Of a DNA stretch of 64,000 bases, positions 33,381-45,674 are shown in pieces. A program made the position numbers and the translations under genes. Positions within the stretch are counted from its first letter, which is position 1. The number at the start of each line of letters is the position of its first letter. The DNA is from Calcarisporiella thermophila CBS 279.70 (taxonomy: Eukaryota > Calcarisporiellomycota): assembly GCF_041956535.1 (NCBI RefSeq), contig NW_027192204.1:272523-336522 (forward strand). Reading direction: 5' to 3'. Below the pieces are notes generated by a model that worked only from the letters and a program-made list of their open reading frames with translations, did not search any database and had not been told where the DNA came from.

Positions 33381-33546
33381 AATTTTTTTTATAAATTATT
33401 TTCAGAATGATATCAAACACATTTTCCCTTTTTTTTATGAGCGAAGCTTTTTAAAAATGGTCCATAATTTTAACTATTTACTTAGTATAATAATAAAAGG
33501 AATCGTTTATATATTCTTTGAAACCTTATAGGTCAGTACACCGCTT

Positions 33547-34909
33547 TTACTTATTGTAGCCGCACTCCTCAAGTGCGGTTTTCACAGCATATAATACTTG
33601 CTCGATGTGCCCGCGATCCGGCTCCGTTACAGAGATATTCATGTGGCCAATTCGGAAGTATGATATCTGGGGTAAAAGTCCACCTGCGCAAACCACTCCG
33701 AATCTCGACAATGCAGGAAGCAGCTCAGCAAGAGCCACACCCTCAGGCACATACACCGCAGTCATGGAGTTCGATGCGACCTCTAGGGACTTGGGCACTA
33801 GTTTAAGGCCAAGATCCGTAACGAAATTCTTTACCTTTGCGCTCACTTCGCGATGCTGAGCGAAACGTATGTCCATTTTGTTCTTGATGAGCTGTTTTAA
33901 GCTGACATTAAGCGCAAAGATAAGCTGAACAGCGGGAGTAGCAAAGTAAGCTCCTTTACGAGACTCATAGGCTTGCATAATAGGAAGCCAGCGGGCCCAG
34001 GAGGAATAGTAGCTGCGAATAGGCGTTTTACGATCACGGAACACTCCCTAGTTATAATTCCATTAGTATTGTCATATCATATGGTATCTTCATTGTAGCT
34101 TCAACTTTCAAGTACCATTGCTTGTTCACTAACGACCACGATAGACAACCCGGGTGGCACTCCAATTGCTTTCTGGCTTGCAGTCACTACAACATCCACA
34201 TTCCAGTCATCCATGCGAAGCTCCTCGCTTCCCACGGAACAAACACCATCGACAATAACAAGGGTTTCGGGTGAAATTTCCTTTACCACTCGCGCAACTT
34301 CTTTCACGTCAGATAGTACACCTGTCGAGGTATCCACATGTGTGACTGTGACAATCTTGTATTTGTCTGCGGCCAAGTGCTTCTTGAGATCTTCTGTGGT
34401 AGGTCGAGATCCAATCTCGGATTTAATTTGGGTCACCTTTGCACCAAATGTCTCCAAGCTATGTGTCATGATATAAAGTTATAACCAAAGAATGATCAGC
34501 AATCACGAATTGACATAGACATTCCAAAGCATCTAATTACCAAACGCTCAGGCCATCTCCGAAATATCCAGTATTTAGTACCAGAACTTTATCACCTTCC
34601 TCGATCAAATTGGCACCAACTTGCTCCCATCCAAGGGTCCCCGATCCAGCTAATACAAAGGGCTGTCCTCGCTCGGTGAAGAGAACCTCTCGAAGCATCG
34701 GAAAACATTCACCAAATACTCCGATAAATTCGGGAGAAACATGCGAGGTTGCAGGGGTTCCCATGGCAGCGAGGACATCTTCGTGGAATTCCACAGGGCC
34801 TAACGTTTGCAAAAAAAAAGTGTTATAAAACTAAAGGCCAAAAGTGCTGCGAGGTATATCAGAATCACTAACCAGGAATCATACACAGTTTTCGGTCAGC
34901 TTGAATCAT
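33547..34909 (-). CDS. Alanine/serine-glyoxylate aminotransferase (class V PLP enzyme)
   Basis: Exons 34909-34873, 34799-34541, 34458-34116 and 34047-33547 give 379 aa, the usual size. Motifs: MIPGPVEFHEDVLAAMGTPATSH at the N terminus, AGSGTLGWEQ in the cofactor phosphate-binding part, VDGVCSVGSEELRMDDW, and TASQKAIGVPPGL with the Schiff-base lysine. The C-terminal domain has YFATPAVQLIFAL and RIGHMN. The enzyme transfers the amino group of alanine or serine to glyoxylate, giving glycine. The animal enzyme is peroxisomal or mitochondrial. Here the C terminus ends ECGYNK, which is not a PTS1, and no presequence is seen, so cytosolic location or another targeting route is inferred. Confidence 0.93.
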
Positions 34910-35885
34910 GATTTCTTGATTTCGATGGAAATGGAATTTAACGCGAGGTAGAAACGAAAGGAATTATTGGGCTTAATATTGGAGGAAGGGTGAGAACAAA
35001 GCAATTTGGATGGCGCATGTGCTTGTGCAACATTGATGCTACCTTACTCATTTCATGAATTCGAAGCATGAAAGATATCCCGTTTGGCATAAGATAAAAT
35101 GCAAATTTAAGAAAGACTGAATCCAAATTGCAAAAGCGGTCGGGACAAGGGGGCGCGCATACTTGGTTGGATTATCTAATCTGACTAGAGATTGTGGCTG
35201 CATACTGAACAAAGAAAGGAAGAGCTATGGACCTTTATCGACCTGCTGCTTTGACTTATGCCGGGCGATTCCTTCTCACTTTGTTCAAGAGGCCCAACGG
35301 CTAGAGCAACATCAATGCCGAAGGCTGCATTAGTCATATCCCCTTATTCTTACGGAAAAGCATCCAACTTTGATAAATTGAGTTTAAAAATTTGGTGGCA
35401 AACCATGAAGAAGCAGTCACAAACTCTCTGAGTAGAAAGACATAGCTCAATAAGTTTAATGCTGAAGGTTGCTCATTACTTAATCTAGATTACTGTGATT
35501 TTTTCTATTAAAATTCAGATAAAATCATAAAGGAGAGGGAAGGAAGTATATAAGAATAGTAAATAATAATATCGATAAAAGTCCATATATAGTCACCAGA
35601 TAATGAATGGAGTCCCAGTGAGACATAGCTGCAATAAAATTGCCCATAACACGATTAGAAGAAATAGGAGAGGAGCGAGGGAAGAGAAAATAGGGAGAAT
35701 AGAGCTGAGATGGGCATGAAGGTATATGATATATAAAATTTTAAATAGAAAATAAGGCGAAAAGAAATTATCCATAAATACATTGGCAGAATATTATAAT
35801 AAATAATTGGATATCAAACTATTACGATAATCATAGGAATGGCTATAGCGAAGGGAAGGGGGTTAGTGAATTTGTAATATGGTAT
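34910..35885. other. Intergenic, no supported gene
   Basis: About 975 bp, AT-rich, between two minus-strand genes. Short open frames at 34938-35126 and 35593-35775 show no motif or splice partners. A TATATA-rich patch lies around 35700-35760. Confidence 0.5.
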
Positions 35886-36871
35886 TTAGCAATCCTGGAT
35901 AACACTCACATTTTCAAGGACATCTCTTTCTCGCATTAGTGCCCATTCTCCCGCCCCAACTCCAACACACTTCATTGACACAGCCTGCAGTATTCGCATA
36001 CTTGCAGGGCTCACGTTTTCGTCCCGAGACGTAACAAACCGACATCCATGGGTGGGGAGCGGCTGCTGCTGTTCTTCCTGTATTCGCCACGGTGGCGTTG
36101 CCTCGACCTGCCGGCGTCGCCATCGTTGTAAGCGCTCCTGGTCAAACTCCGAATCGATGGATTGTGTTGCGGATGAATATTGCGGGTACGCAGCACGCCA
36201 GCGTGCATAGAATTGGCGGGGAGACGCAGTCTGCCGCCAACTACTATTATTCACCACACAATCTTCTTCGGCAGCAATGGCAGGAGAGAGTTCCAAGTCA
36301 AGGTCCTCGTCCTCCTCGCCAACCAAACCTTCATCATCGTCATCCTCATCCATGACAACAGGGGGCGATGAGAAGTAGCTTGCAGGAGGTGCCGGGGCAA
36401 GAGCCGCTGGCGGGGAAGAGAGGGGGAAACAGTCGAAGTCTTCGTGCAAAGGTGTGGGAGATGAGAGCTCGCGATACTCAGCCAGCGAGTATGAGCGGCG
36501 AAATGTGCGAGGGGTGCAGATGTTGTTGAATGGTCGGGTGGTTTGGCGTTGGTTGTCTAGTGTAGAGGGTATCTGTTTCGTGATTATTAGGAGATGCGCA
36601 GCGGATGTTAATTGTTTGATTAATATTCGATTTACCTGTGACCATGTGTTACGTTTTGGTATAAGTTTTGGGCTTGTAATCACCGTCTCAATGGTGAGGT
36701 CAGCATCTTTTGATCCTAACAAGCACAAAAATGGGGGATCATGATTATTAAGTGTAACGGATAAGAACGAGGGGACAATGCAATGGATTTACCATCGGTA
36801 GCTTTGCCCCAAACCGTTTCGAGCATCATACACGAATCACCCGCTAAGGTGAGTCTTCGTCGTTGAGTCAT
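35886..36871 (-). CDS. Unrecognised acidic/proline-rich protein
   Basis: Exons 36871-36793 and 36715-35886 would give 302 aa. A likely second intron at 36635-36573 (63 nt, GTAAAT...CTAAT...ACAG) would reduce it to 281 aa without shifting frame. The N terminus (MTQRRRLTLAGDSCMMLETVWG) and the following TIETVITSPKLIPKRNTW look ordered. Next come RRSYSLAEYRELSSPTPL, an Ala/Pro stretch, a strongly acidic run (DEDDDDEG...EEDEDLDLE) and a Trp/Arg-rich part (FYARWRAAYP, RLQRWRRRQVEA). No family is recognised. A possible GTGAGT donor overlaps the last codons, so the C terminus may differ. No function is proposed. Confidence 0.6.
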
Positions 36872-38162
36872 TTCCAGAATGTCGAATGATGGACGAAAGG
36901 AGTTCGAGTATAGAAATATATAATAAAAACCAAGAGAACCAAAGCCAAACACCTAACAATTCCAAAGACAAATGCCCAGCCCCCTTCTCGTTCGACTCTC
37001 TCTTCTTCTATTTCTTACACAAACAAAGAAAAGGAAGGAAGCAATAAAGGCCCAAGGCCGGTACTTTTAAATTCCTACCAACCTGCGCCGCTTACCGAAT
37101 AAATGGGATTTTTTTTTGGTGTCGATAGCGATTGGTAGGACAGAGTTTATTGTGCTTGTTGCGTTTTTCGCGGCTTCGGCCGAAAATCCTTTTCTCGAAT
37201 GGTGGCAAGTTAGAAAGTTTTGTAATGTTCTGTGGCCTTTTTCATAGGCCCATTGGCCTTTGGTTTCCTTAGTCTATACACACTTTAGCAGAAAAGAATT
37301 TCTTTCGTTTTCTTCAATTAATTTTGGATGCTCAAAGCTTAGTTTGCCAGTCAAATATAGTGGGTCTAGACCAAGTATGCTAACAACCCTGCACCGTAAA
37401 GCAGGAAAACGCGATGATGTCATCCACAGAAATACACAACTACCAAGTTAGAGAATGCTCGTGGCTGGCTCCTGGTGCTCATATCTGTGCATGTGGTCAT
37501 GCTAATCTACTGGAGACAACGATAATCAATGTGGTAAGCAGCTCAAGGTATATTAAAGCTTTTGAAGTGGCAAGTACCCTTCTCGTTATCATTCACATCT
37601 GACCAACTGATTTGGGGTCAAAAACACGTTGTGTTCACCGATTAATCTGTTATCATACATGCATGGTCTGACATTGAGGTTTAGTCAGCTCACTATTACA
37701 TATTATTACGCGTTGAAGCAAGTTTCATGGTTAGCTTCAGAATGAACTCGGCAGGCAAATCTAATATTTACTTGGGTCCCCTACCCTATTATCTAAACCA
37801 AGCAATAGCCTGAATGTCATAGCCTCTAATATACCCCAAAAGAATATAACTCTTCTATTTTCCTAGAGAAACTTGAGTATATCCAGCGTTGCAGAGTAGA
37901 GCGATAGATAAATAAATATAAGTAGCTATGTTAGTATTCACACGATCACCCAACATCATGTGTCAGTAGACTGAAGCTCACTCTGTGATGGATTCGCTCA
38001 CATGAATTATGATTAGAATTCAAAGAGTTATCTACACAACGTGTATTTAGGTCTAAGTGAGAGAAAAGAAATAAATAAAAATACTGCGCCACGAACAATT
38101 TATTTTACCATCGTCGCGATCTACGCGATCCGCTTGACGCAATTACAGACTCACCAAGGAAT
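36872..38162. promoter_or_regulatory. Divergent upstream region, 1.29 kb
   Basis: This lies between the start codons of the unrecognised acidic protein (minus) and Aquarius (plus). It holds scattered short frames without motif support, and a small GC island near 37170-37190 (CGGCTTCGGCCG). No specific regulatory element or gene is claimed. Confidence 0.35.
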
Positions 38163-41100
38163 ATGGCACCTGCGGCCCAAGATCTACAGACAACCATTCC
38201 GCGGTACGCACCAGCCGAGGAGGCCTCGCTGTCACGCGGCGTGCACCACCCGACGTTGGCTGAGATCCAATCCGATCCGATTTCACTTCTTGCCCAGAAG
38301 AAATGGCTCAAGAAGATGGATTGGAATCCAGCGGTGGTTGAACAGATCTACAAAGAACAGCTCGAGGCCACTAAATTTAATACTCGCAAAGTGATGCTTC
38401 TAGAGTTTAATCAGTATCTAGAAAAGGTTAGTTGAGATCGCTTTAGGGTGCTCTCTAAATTGGTTATCATTTCTAGTCCTTGAAATATTTAATGATATTG
38501 ACATTGTTATGCTATTTTAGTTCTTATGGCCAAACTATGACCCCGAGACATCATCTCTTCCCCATATTCTATCGATTGTATTGATGATAAACGAGAAATT
38601 CAGGCAGCGCGTGCCTGCATGGGGTAATAGAATTGCTTCTTACTTGACTACGCAGTTTCCTCTAAATAACAGAAATCTTTCCTTTCCCATAGACTTTATT
38701 CAGACCGCTCCCGTTAATTTCTCTCGATTATTTTCTAATATCGTACGATTAACATTACCCTCTCATTCCCAAAATCTGACCCTTCAAACTCGCAAATTCC
38801 TCATTCTCTTCCTCGTCAATGCCTTTCAAAGTCTGGAGAATGTCGCAATCAGATCAGAATGCATGCGGTGAGATTCAATGTCATCCCCACAATTGAAAGC
38901 CCTGTTTCTGAAATCTATATTCCATATTAGACTGGTTTCTATAGCAACATGGGAATGCATCGTCCCGAAACGGAGAGAGCGGCTATTTAATGAAAATCCC
39001 TCGTTACGTAAAGTTTGGAAGCATATCCAGAAAAAATATGACACTTCAGGTAGGATCCTTTATTATATATAACTGGCCAGGGGCGACTTACGAGTTTTCA
39101 TATTAGACGAAGCAACCCGGGAGAAACTTGATTTCGAACGAAAATGGCTAAGTAATTTACTGCGAGATTTTGTCCAGATCCTTTTTAGCATCGAGGATTC
39201 AAATGAGGGTAAGGGTTACTCTGATTTTTATGGATTTTTTTTTTCAAGTACATTTAATTTTTTTTTTCTCACTTCACCCACAGACACTGTGTTTTATTGC
39301 GAAAGATTTGTCGAGCTCCTAATTGACCTCGAGGCTCAGCTACCAACACGACGCTATTTCAACACTCTATTAGATGACCATCAAATCCTCATTCTTTGCG
39401 AAAATGCTCCAATTCTCAAACATATGGATAAAAGGTATAACGAATGAACCGTAGCTTTCACGTATGCCCGCATTGTACTAATTCTGCAGTTTAGTTCTCT
39501 TCTCATGCAATTACTGGATATACTTCGCTTCTATGCCAAGTTTGAGATCAATGACTATCAAGGAACTGCCCTCACGCGAAATGATATGAGAGAGATCCAC
39601 GAATCAAAATTGGTTGAACTCCAGGTACAAGTCTCTCTCTGCCCCAAGCTCAAAATGACTGGTTTTGACTGACGTTTGCCTTGGCTTAGCGCATTGCTTT
39701 CAAGCATTTCCAACCAACCTTGAAGTCATTAGCCCTCTCCAATGTCGGGTCGATAGAGCAGCGTGACGAACTTCTGAATCATTTTAAGGAGCTTGAGGAT
39801 TCTGAGCTCATGAAATTAGCCGAAATGCTTGGTGTGCGCACTGAGATAGTGCTCAATGATACCCGACTTGATGAACATCAGATCCTCTTGGACAGCTTAG
39901 TTGCACGCTTTGAAAAGCGAGTCAACCAGATTGACACAATTAACTCCATGCCGATTTATCCTGATGAGGTAGTATTTATTCCTAGAGTTTCCCGATGTGG
40001 TTCACCCCCTGACATTTTTTGATATCACATAGAATATGCTCTTCAACGATGTCCTCGTTAAGACGCAGTTCTATTCGGGCGACAGGCCTCTAGCCCTCCC
40101 AAAGCTAAACCTACAATTCCTTACCATCCATGACTATCTACTCCGCAATTTCAATCTCTTTCGCCTGGAGAGTGCTTATGAGATCCGACAAGATATTGAA
40201 GATGTTGTCAAGCGACTTGGGCCGCGTGTATCGGTCGATAACCGGACAGCATTTTCTGGTTGGGCACGGATGGCGGTGCCCATTACAGGATTTCAAGTGG
40301 TAGAGGTTGCGGGACCCAAAGTTGGAGAGAATAAGCCGGCTTATGTGAAGGCAGATATAACGCTTAATCTAGGGCGATATACGGATTCAATTCGTGCTGA
40401 ATGGGACGAGCTTCGACAGCATGACGTACTATTTTTATTAACCATTGAAGCCCATGCGGAAACGAGTGAGAAATACACCAGCGATATGGATTTCCGGTGA
40501 GTACCCCGAATCCACTGCGAGGCTGTTTCTCGGCACTTGAATTTAACCGAATTTCCTCTCTCGAATGAAGAAAACATTTCGGGATCAAGTACGTCCGCGG
40601 TTGTGAGATGCGCGCGTTTATAGGCGATGATGGTAAACCCCTTGATGAGGGCGAGCCTCGAGACGAGAATGCCCTGATTGGATCGGTGCGGACCATCCGT
40701 GTCCATTTGGATCCGAACCAGTACAAGGTAATTGAGCTTGTGCAAGAGGATTCATTCGGTAGAGGATAATGACCATGCCCAAATATAGGCTGATATGGAC
40801 CGACATCACAAGGAGAAAAAAGAGAATGTCCATGAAACATTCAACTTGCTGTTGCGACGCAAACCCAAGGAAAACAACTTCAAATCTGTGTTGGAGACCA
40901 TCCGTGATCTAATGCAAAGCGAGCTGGTCATCCCCGACTGGCTGCATAACGTGTTCCTTGGGTATGGCGACCCCGGCAGCGCCCACTATTCACGTATCTC
41001 CAACCAGCCGAAGGAGCTCAACTTTCGAGACACCTTCCTGGACTACGAGCATCTGGTGGAAAGCTTCCCGAACTCTGTAAGTTTGACCGAGCGAAAGGGT

Positions 41101-43458
41101 TGCTTCTTCCACACATCGCACTAATCCAACTTTGATAATCCCACCCTCCAGGAAATAGTCCCTTCTCCCGAGTCTACTATACCCGTCCCTCCACCCCATA
41201 TTCTTTCGTTCCCTCAGACATCTGAGGACCGCAAGACGTCCAAGAAGCGGAAAGCGAATGCTCAGCCCCCCGTGACCGATGGAGCCCACGCCAATAATAA
41301 ACAGGTAGCGGTGCGCACCTATACCATGCCAAATATGGGCCCCTATCCCTTCAACAAACCAAAACAGAACTCGATCCGCTTCACCCCCGTTCAGATAGAG
41401 GCAATTCGTGCGGGAATGAGCCCTGGCTTGACGCTAATAGTAGGGCCGCCCGGCACTGGTAAGACGGACGTGGCAGTCCAGATCATCGCCAACATTTACC
41501 ACAACAACCCGGAGCAGCACACACTACTTATCACGCACAGCAACCAAGCCCTTAACCAACTTTTCGAGAAGATCATGGCGCTGGATATCGACGAGCGTCA
41601 CCTCCTGCGACTTGGGCACGGAGAGGAGGAACTCAACACCGAGTTGAGCTTCAGCAAGTACGGAAGAGTTAATTCCTTCCTCGAGAAGCGGCTTGAACTT
41701 TTGGCAGAGGTGGATCGCCTCGCAAAATCACTGGACATCGGCGGAGCACATGGTTATACTTGCGAAACGGCAGGCTACTTTTTCCTGTACCACGTGCTTG
41801 CCCGATGGGAAAAGTACACGGAAAAGGTCAAGAACGGCCCAGAAGAGAGCTTGACGGCTGAGCTGGTACGAGACGAGTTCCCCTTTGGTAAGTGGTGTGG
41901 AATTGGTGATTGGTCATTTTTCACAACCAACTGATCCTGTCTTGTCCCCTTCTTTTTATAAAGCCGAGTATTTTGCCAACGCACCCCAGCCGCTTTTCCC
42001 GGCTGAGGCCTCTTATTTGGAGGCTCTCGAGATTGCAGAGGGCTGTTTCCGTCACATTAACCACATTTTCACGCAGTTGAATGAGATACGCGCATTTGAG
42101 CTGCTTCGAACTGGCCACGACCGCTCCAATTATCTCCTGACAAAAGAAGCGAAGATTATCGCCATGACATGCACCCATGCCGCCCTCAAACGGCGGGAGC
42201 TGACCGCACTTGGATTCAAGTATGACAACGTCATTATGGAGGAGGCGGCCCAGATCCTTGAGGTGGAGACATTTGTCCCCCTGCTGCTGCAGGAACCGGA
42301 CGGCGACCACGAGGGGCGCAACCGCCTTAAGCGTGTGGTTCTCATCGGAGACCATAATCAGCTTCCCCCTGTGGTGAAGAACCTCGCGTTCCAGCAGTAT
42401 GGCAACATGGAACAGAGCATGTTTACGCGGTTTGTACGCCTTGGTGTGCCGCATATCCAGCTGGACAGACAGGGACGCGCACGATCGTCTATTGCGGGGC
42501 TCTACCGATGGCGGTACAATGGGCTGGGCGATCTGCCGATCATCAAGGAGGCACCCGAGTATCAAAAGGCGAATGCTGGGTAATTTGATTGACACATTTG
42601 GCCCCGATCTCCAAGAAGTACCTGACGGACTTTTACTGACTATTATAATCACAAAATAGATTTTCATTTGAATATCAGCTCATTAACGTCGAAGACTACA
42701 ACGGTGCGGGGGAGAGCGAGCCCTCGCCCTATTTCTACCAGAATCTTGGCGAGGCGGAGTATGTGGTCGCACTCTACCAGTACATGCGGTTGTTGGGCTA
42801 CCCGTCGGAAAAGATATCGATTTTGACGACCTACAATGGGCAGAAGGCTCTGATCCGCGACGTTCTTCAGCGGCGCTGCTCGTGGCATCCCCTCTTTGGA
42901 TGGCCGGCCTGTGTGTCCACCGTGGACAAGTACCAGGGCCAGCAAAATGACTATGTGCTTCTGTCGCTAGTACGCACTAAAACCGTAGGGTATTTGCGCG
43001 ATGTGAGACGCTTGGTGGTCGCGCTATCGAGAGCAAGGCTGGGCCTGTATGTGTTTTGCCGGCGGGCGCTGTTTGAAAACTGCGTGGAGATGCGCGAGGC
43101 CTTTTCGCTGCTGGTGCAGCGCGGGGACAAGCTTTCCCTAAGGTTGGGCGAGATGTGGCCGACCGATCGCGCGGCCACCCCGGCTGACGCCGAAGAATTG
43201 CAGAAGGATGAGCAGGGGGTGATCATGGAGGATGTCAAGCACATGGGAAGCTATATTCACCAGATGATTCAGGAGCAGCTGGAGCACGCCCGGCAGCTCC
43301 AGGAGGAGCGAGAGAGAGAGGAGCAACAGCGGGAATTGGACGCCATGGAGGAGCAGTCTGTCGAGCCGCAGACAGAGCAGGCCCTGGAGGGGACAGAGGA
43401 GCATAACGAAGATGGGATGGATGAAGATAGAGCGAACGAGGACGAGGATATGGAGTAG
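38163..43458 (+). CDS. AQR: Aquarius/Cwf11 intron-binding spliceosomal RNA helicase
   Basis: Thirteen exons: 38163-38426, 38521-38867, 38931-39049, 39107-39208, 39284-39434, 39495-39624, 39690-39968, 40033-40496, 40571-40727, 40789-41076, 41152-41887, 41964-42579 and 42660-43458, giving 1483 aa, close to human AQR (1485). The N-terminal 430 residues form the helical ARM-like region ([35 protein letters not shown]). Next come the family-specific beta/stalk parts (YVRGCEM, LDPNQY) and the SF1 helicase core: Walker A GPPGTGKT (about 865), [24 protein letters not shown] and [21 protein letters not shown] binds the intron upstream of the branch point and helps spliceosome activation. The C-terminal 90 residues are Glu/Gln-rich coiled coil. 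GC content rises abruptly from about exon 8 on. Confidence 0.95.
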
Positions 43459-43710
43459 GCTCCCGTCGCCACACGATTTCTAGGTCTTTATGTTTCATTT
43501 TCCTTGAACAAAACCCAGTTTGTTTGTTTTTATTTGCTGATTAATAAAATTAGGCATTGTTCAATCTTGATGAAATTAAGCAAAAGCAAAAGGGGGAGGG
43601 GAGCAGGGAGTAGAGAAAGCACATTTGTCTATATTACAGCTAAGAGTATATTGAACACCATCGTACAAGGAATAAGCGGCAGGGGGGGAGGGGGTGGGAG
43701 TCTCCAATCA

Positions 43711-45072
43711 TTATAACTCCTCCGCCGAGATTTCGGTCTTGGTCGGGCTAAGACGGTCCAGGTAGGTCTTTCCCCGCATATATGGAATCAGGTCGCAGTA
43801 GGCCTGTCGTATTCTAGAGCCTAGCTCCGCCCGTGCTTTCCACAGTTCGTCTGCCTTTTGCCGGTCGCCGGACTTCATGGCTGCGCACCACTTGCCCGTT
43901 AGGTCCTCGAAGTCTTCGATGATGGCATGGCGCTCTTTGAGTAAGGTGTTACGGGTTTCGGTGTCCTGCAGCAAATCGTTCTCACCTTCCACAGGGGGCG
44001 GATACACCCACCGATATCCCTCATCATCGCCACCCACTAGGTTGGCGGGCAGGTATTCCTGATCAACGAACTGGAGCAACTCGCCCACGTTGCTCGTGAA
44101 CCGAATCTTGCTCGCCACTACGGGATCAAACCAGAGCTTGATAATCCGCCACACGGCTCCGAAAAACCAGGGGGCGTTGTGGATAATCAAGAGACCCAAT
44201 GACTCCGGGTAGTAGGCCTCGCAGCAGGTGACGATGAATCTGGCCAAGTCTAGGTCGAGATTCACCATGGCAACATTGGAGAGGTTGAAGACGATGCAAA
44301 AGGTTTCTACGGGCGGCTCCAGTAGGCTACGCTGCATCTCGAACTTGAGTAGAGTGGATTTCTTGAGAGGCTCTTCATCCGTGTGGCTCCTGAAATGGTT
44401 TTTGACGTCGACAAAGCTGGGGAAGTGGGGGCAAAGAGGATGATTCAAGTGAGCGGTGAGTTTCAAACAAATAATACATCGAGTTCATCCTTACCAGATA
44501 GGGCGATTCCACTTGTCCACGCCGTGTAAATACCCCTTCGACACCTCAAACGACTCTCTCCAACCTTTCTCTCCGGTAGCCTTGAAATGCTTCTCCATCC
44601 CTAGTTCACCTTGCGCAATCAGCTCGGGGATGTTTTCCTCGATATGGAATTTCTCAATGCTAATGAGTAACTGGAGGGCGGCCTCCACATTCCACTTTCT
44701 AGCGCGGAGATATCGTAGAAGAATCTGATCCGGCAATTCTTTGAAAGTGCATTCCCAGAAGGAGCGTTGGATATCGAACGGAGTGATCTCTAGGAGATGG
44801 TGGGGATCCAGTTTCTCAGGAGACTGTTTTTCATCGGTCTCAGGAGCTTTTTCTCTCCTTGCGCCGCCGCTCAGCCAGCCGCCGAACGATGCTTTCTTAG
44901 CCGCGGGGGCTTCTTTGCTGTCCTCTTTGCCCGGGAACTGATCCCGACGAAAGACGTCTAAGACAGCCGTCCATAATTCGGAAAGCTTAATCATTTGCTC
45001 GGGGCTCAGGCGGCCGAGATGCCCCTCTGCGGTTCTCTGGTCTGCTGGGAGTGGTAACAGATGAGTAACCAT
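43711..45072 (-). CDS. CRAL-TRIO (Sec14/Csr1-like) phosphatidylinositol-transfer protein
   Basis: Exons 45072-44495 and 44416-43711 give 427 aa. An N-terminal region with a charged insertion (about 45-85) is followed by the CRAL-TRIO-N helix block (PDQILLRYLRARKWNVEAAL). The lipid-binding CRAL-TRIO fold is then complete: GYLHGVDKWNRPI, FCIVFNLSNVAMVNLDLDLA, EAYYPESLGLLIIHNAPWFF, LWFDPVVASKIRF and YLPANLVGGDDEGY. The order and the FWE-x-T lead resemble yeast Csr1 and related PITPs, which exchange PtdIns for another lipid to support phosphoinositide synthesis. A C-terminal about 90-residue helical extension (ETRNTLLKERHAIIEDF) is also typical of that subgroup. The ligand is not inferable here. 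Confidence 0.88.
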
Positions 45073-45674
45073 GGAAGGATGGTAGTGGAGCTAATGACAG
45101 GGGCGAGAAAGAGAGGCGTGGTAGAGGGGAAAAAGGAAATAGCCAAGAACAGAATAATAGAAGAGACAATAAAAATAGGGAGCAGGGACAAGGAACCGTT
45201 TCTGTTTCTTCCTTGACTTTGCCTCTAAACGTTCCAATTAGAAGGGCCTTGGGCACAAGAAACCGAGAGGCCACGTGAAATTTCCATGTGCACTCTGAAA
45301 CCGCCCTTTCCATCAGGCACGACGGGTCCAATTCCTGCGGGCCTACGCACCATTATGGAATTCTGCATTCTAAAGGGAGGGAAAAACGAAATAAACAGCT
45401 TGCAATCGGGAAACACGCTTTAAAGAGGATGCAATGAAGCGAAAGGAAAGAGACGAAAGTCTGACATGAAAATAGGAAAAGGCTGGAGGGGTCGTTCTCA
45501 GAGCAACGGGGGAGATAAAACTAAGTATACGAATGGTGGGAGACTATACAAAGACAGAGTAGGCGGATAAATAATATAGATAATCGTGATATCGATATGT
45601 ATATAAACAGGTTTTCAATAATAAAAACACAGGTATTGTGGAATCTGAACATGTTGGGAAACCTAAATGGCCGC
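45073..45674. other. Intergenic, about 600 bp
   Basis: Upstream of the CRAL-TRIO gene and downstream of the velvet gene (both minus). It contains purine-rich blocks (gaaaggaaagagacgaaag). Several short antisense frames lack motifs. It probably holds the CRAL-TRIO promoter. Confidence 0.4.

Noticed and set aside
33547-33570. Peroxisomal PTS1 signal on the aminotransferase
   Set aside because: The protein ends in YNK, which does not match the SKL-type consensus.
41921-42667. 248-codon antisense frame opposite Aquarius
   Set aside because: It mirrors a GC-rich coding exon, has no motif and conflicts with well-supported helicase exons.
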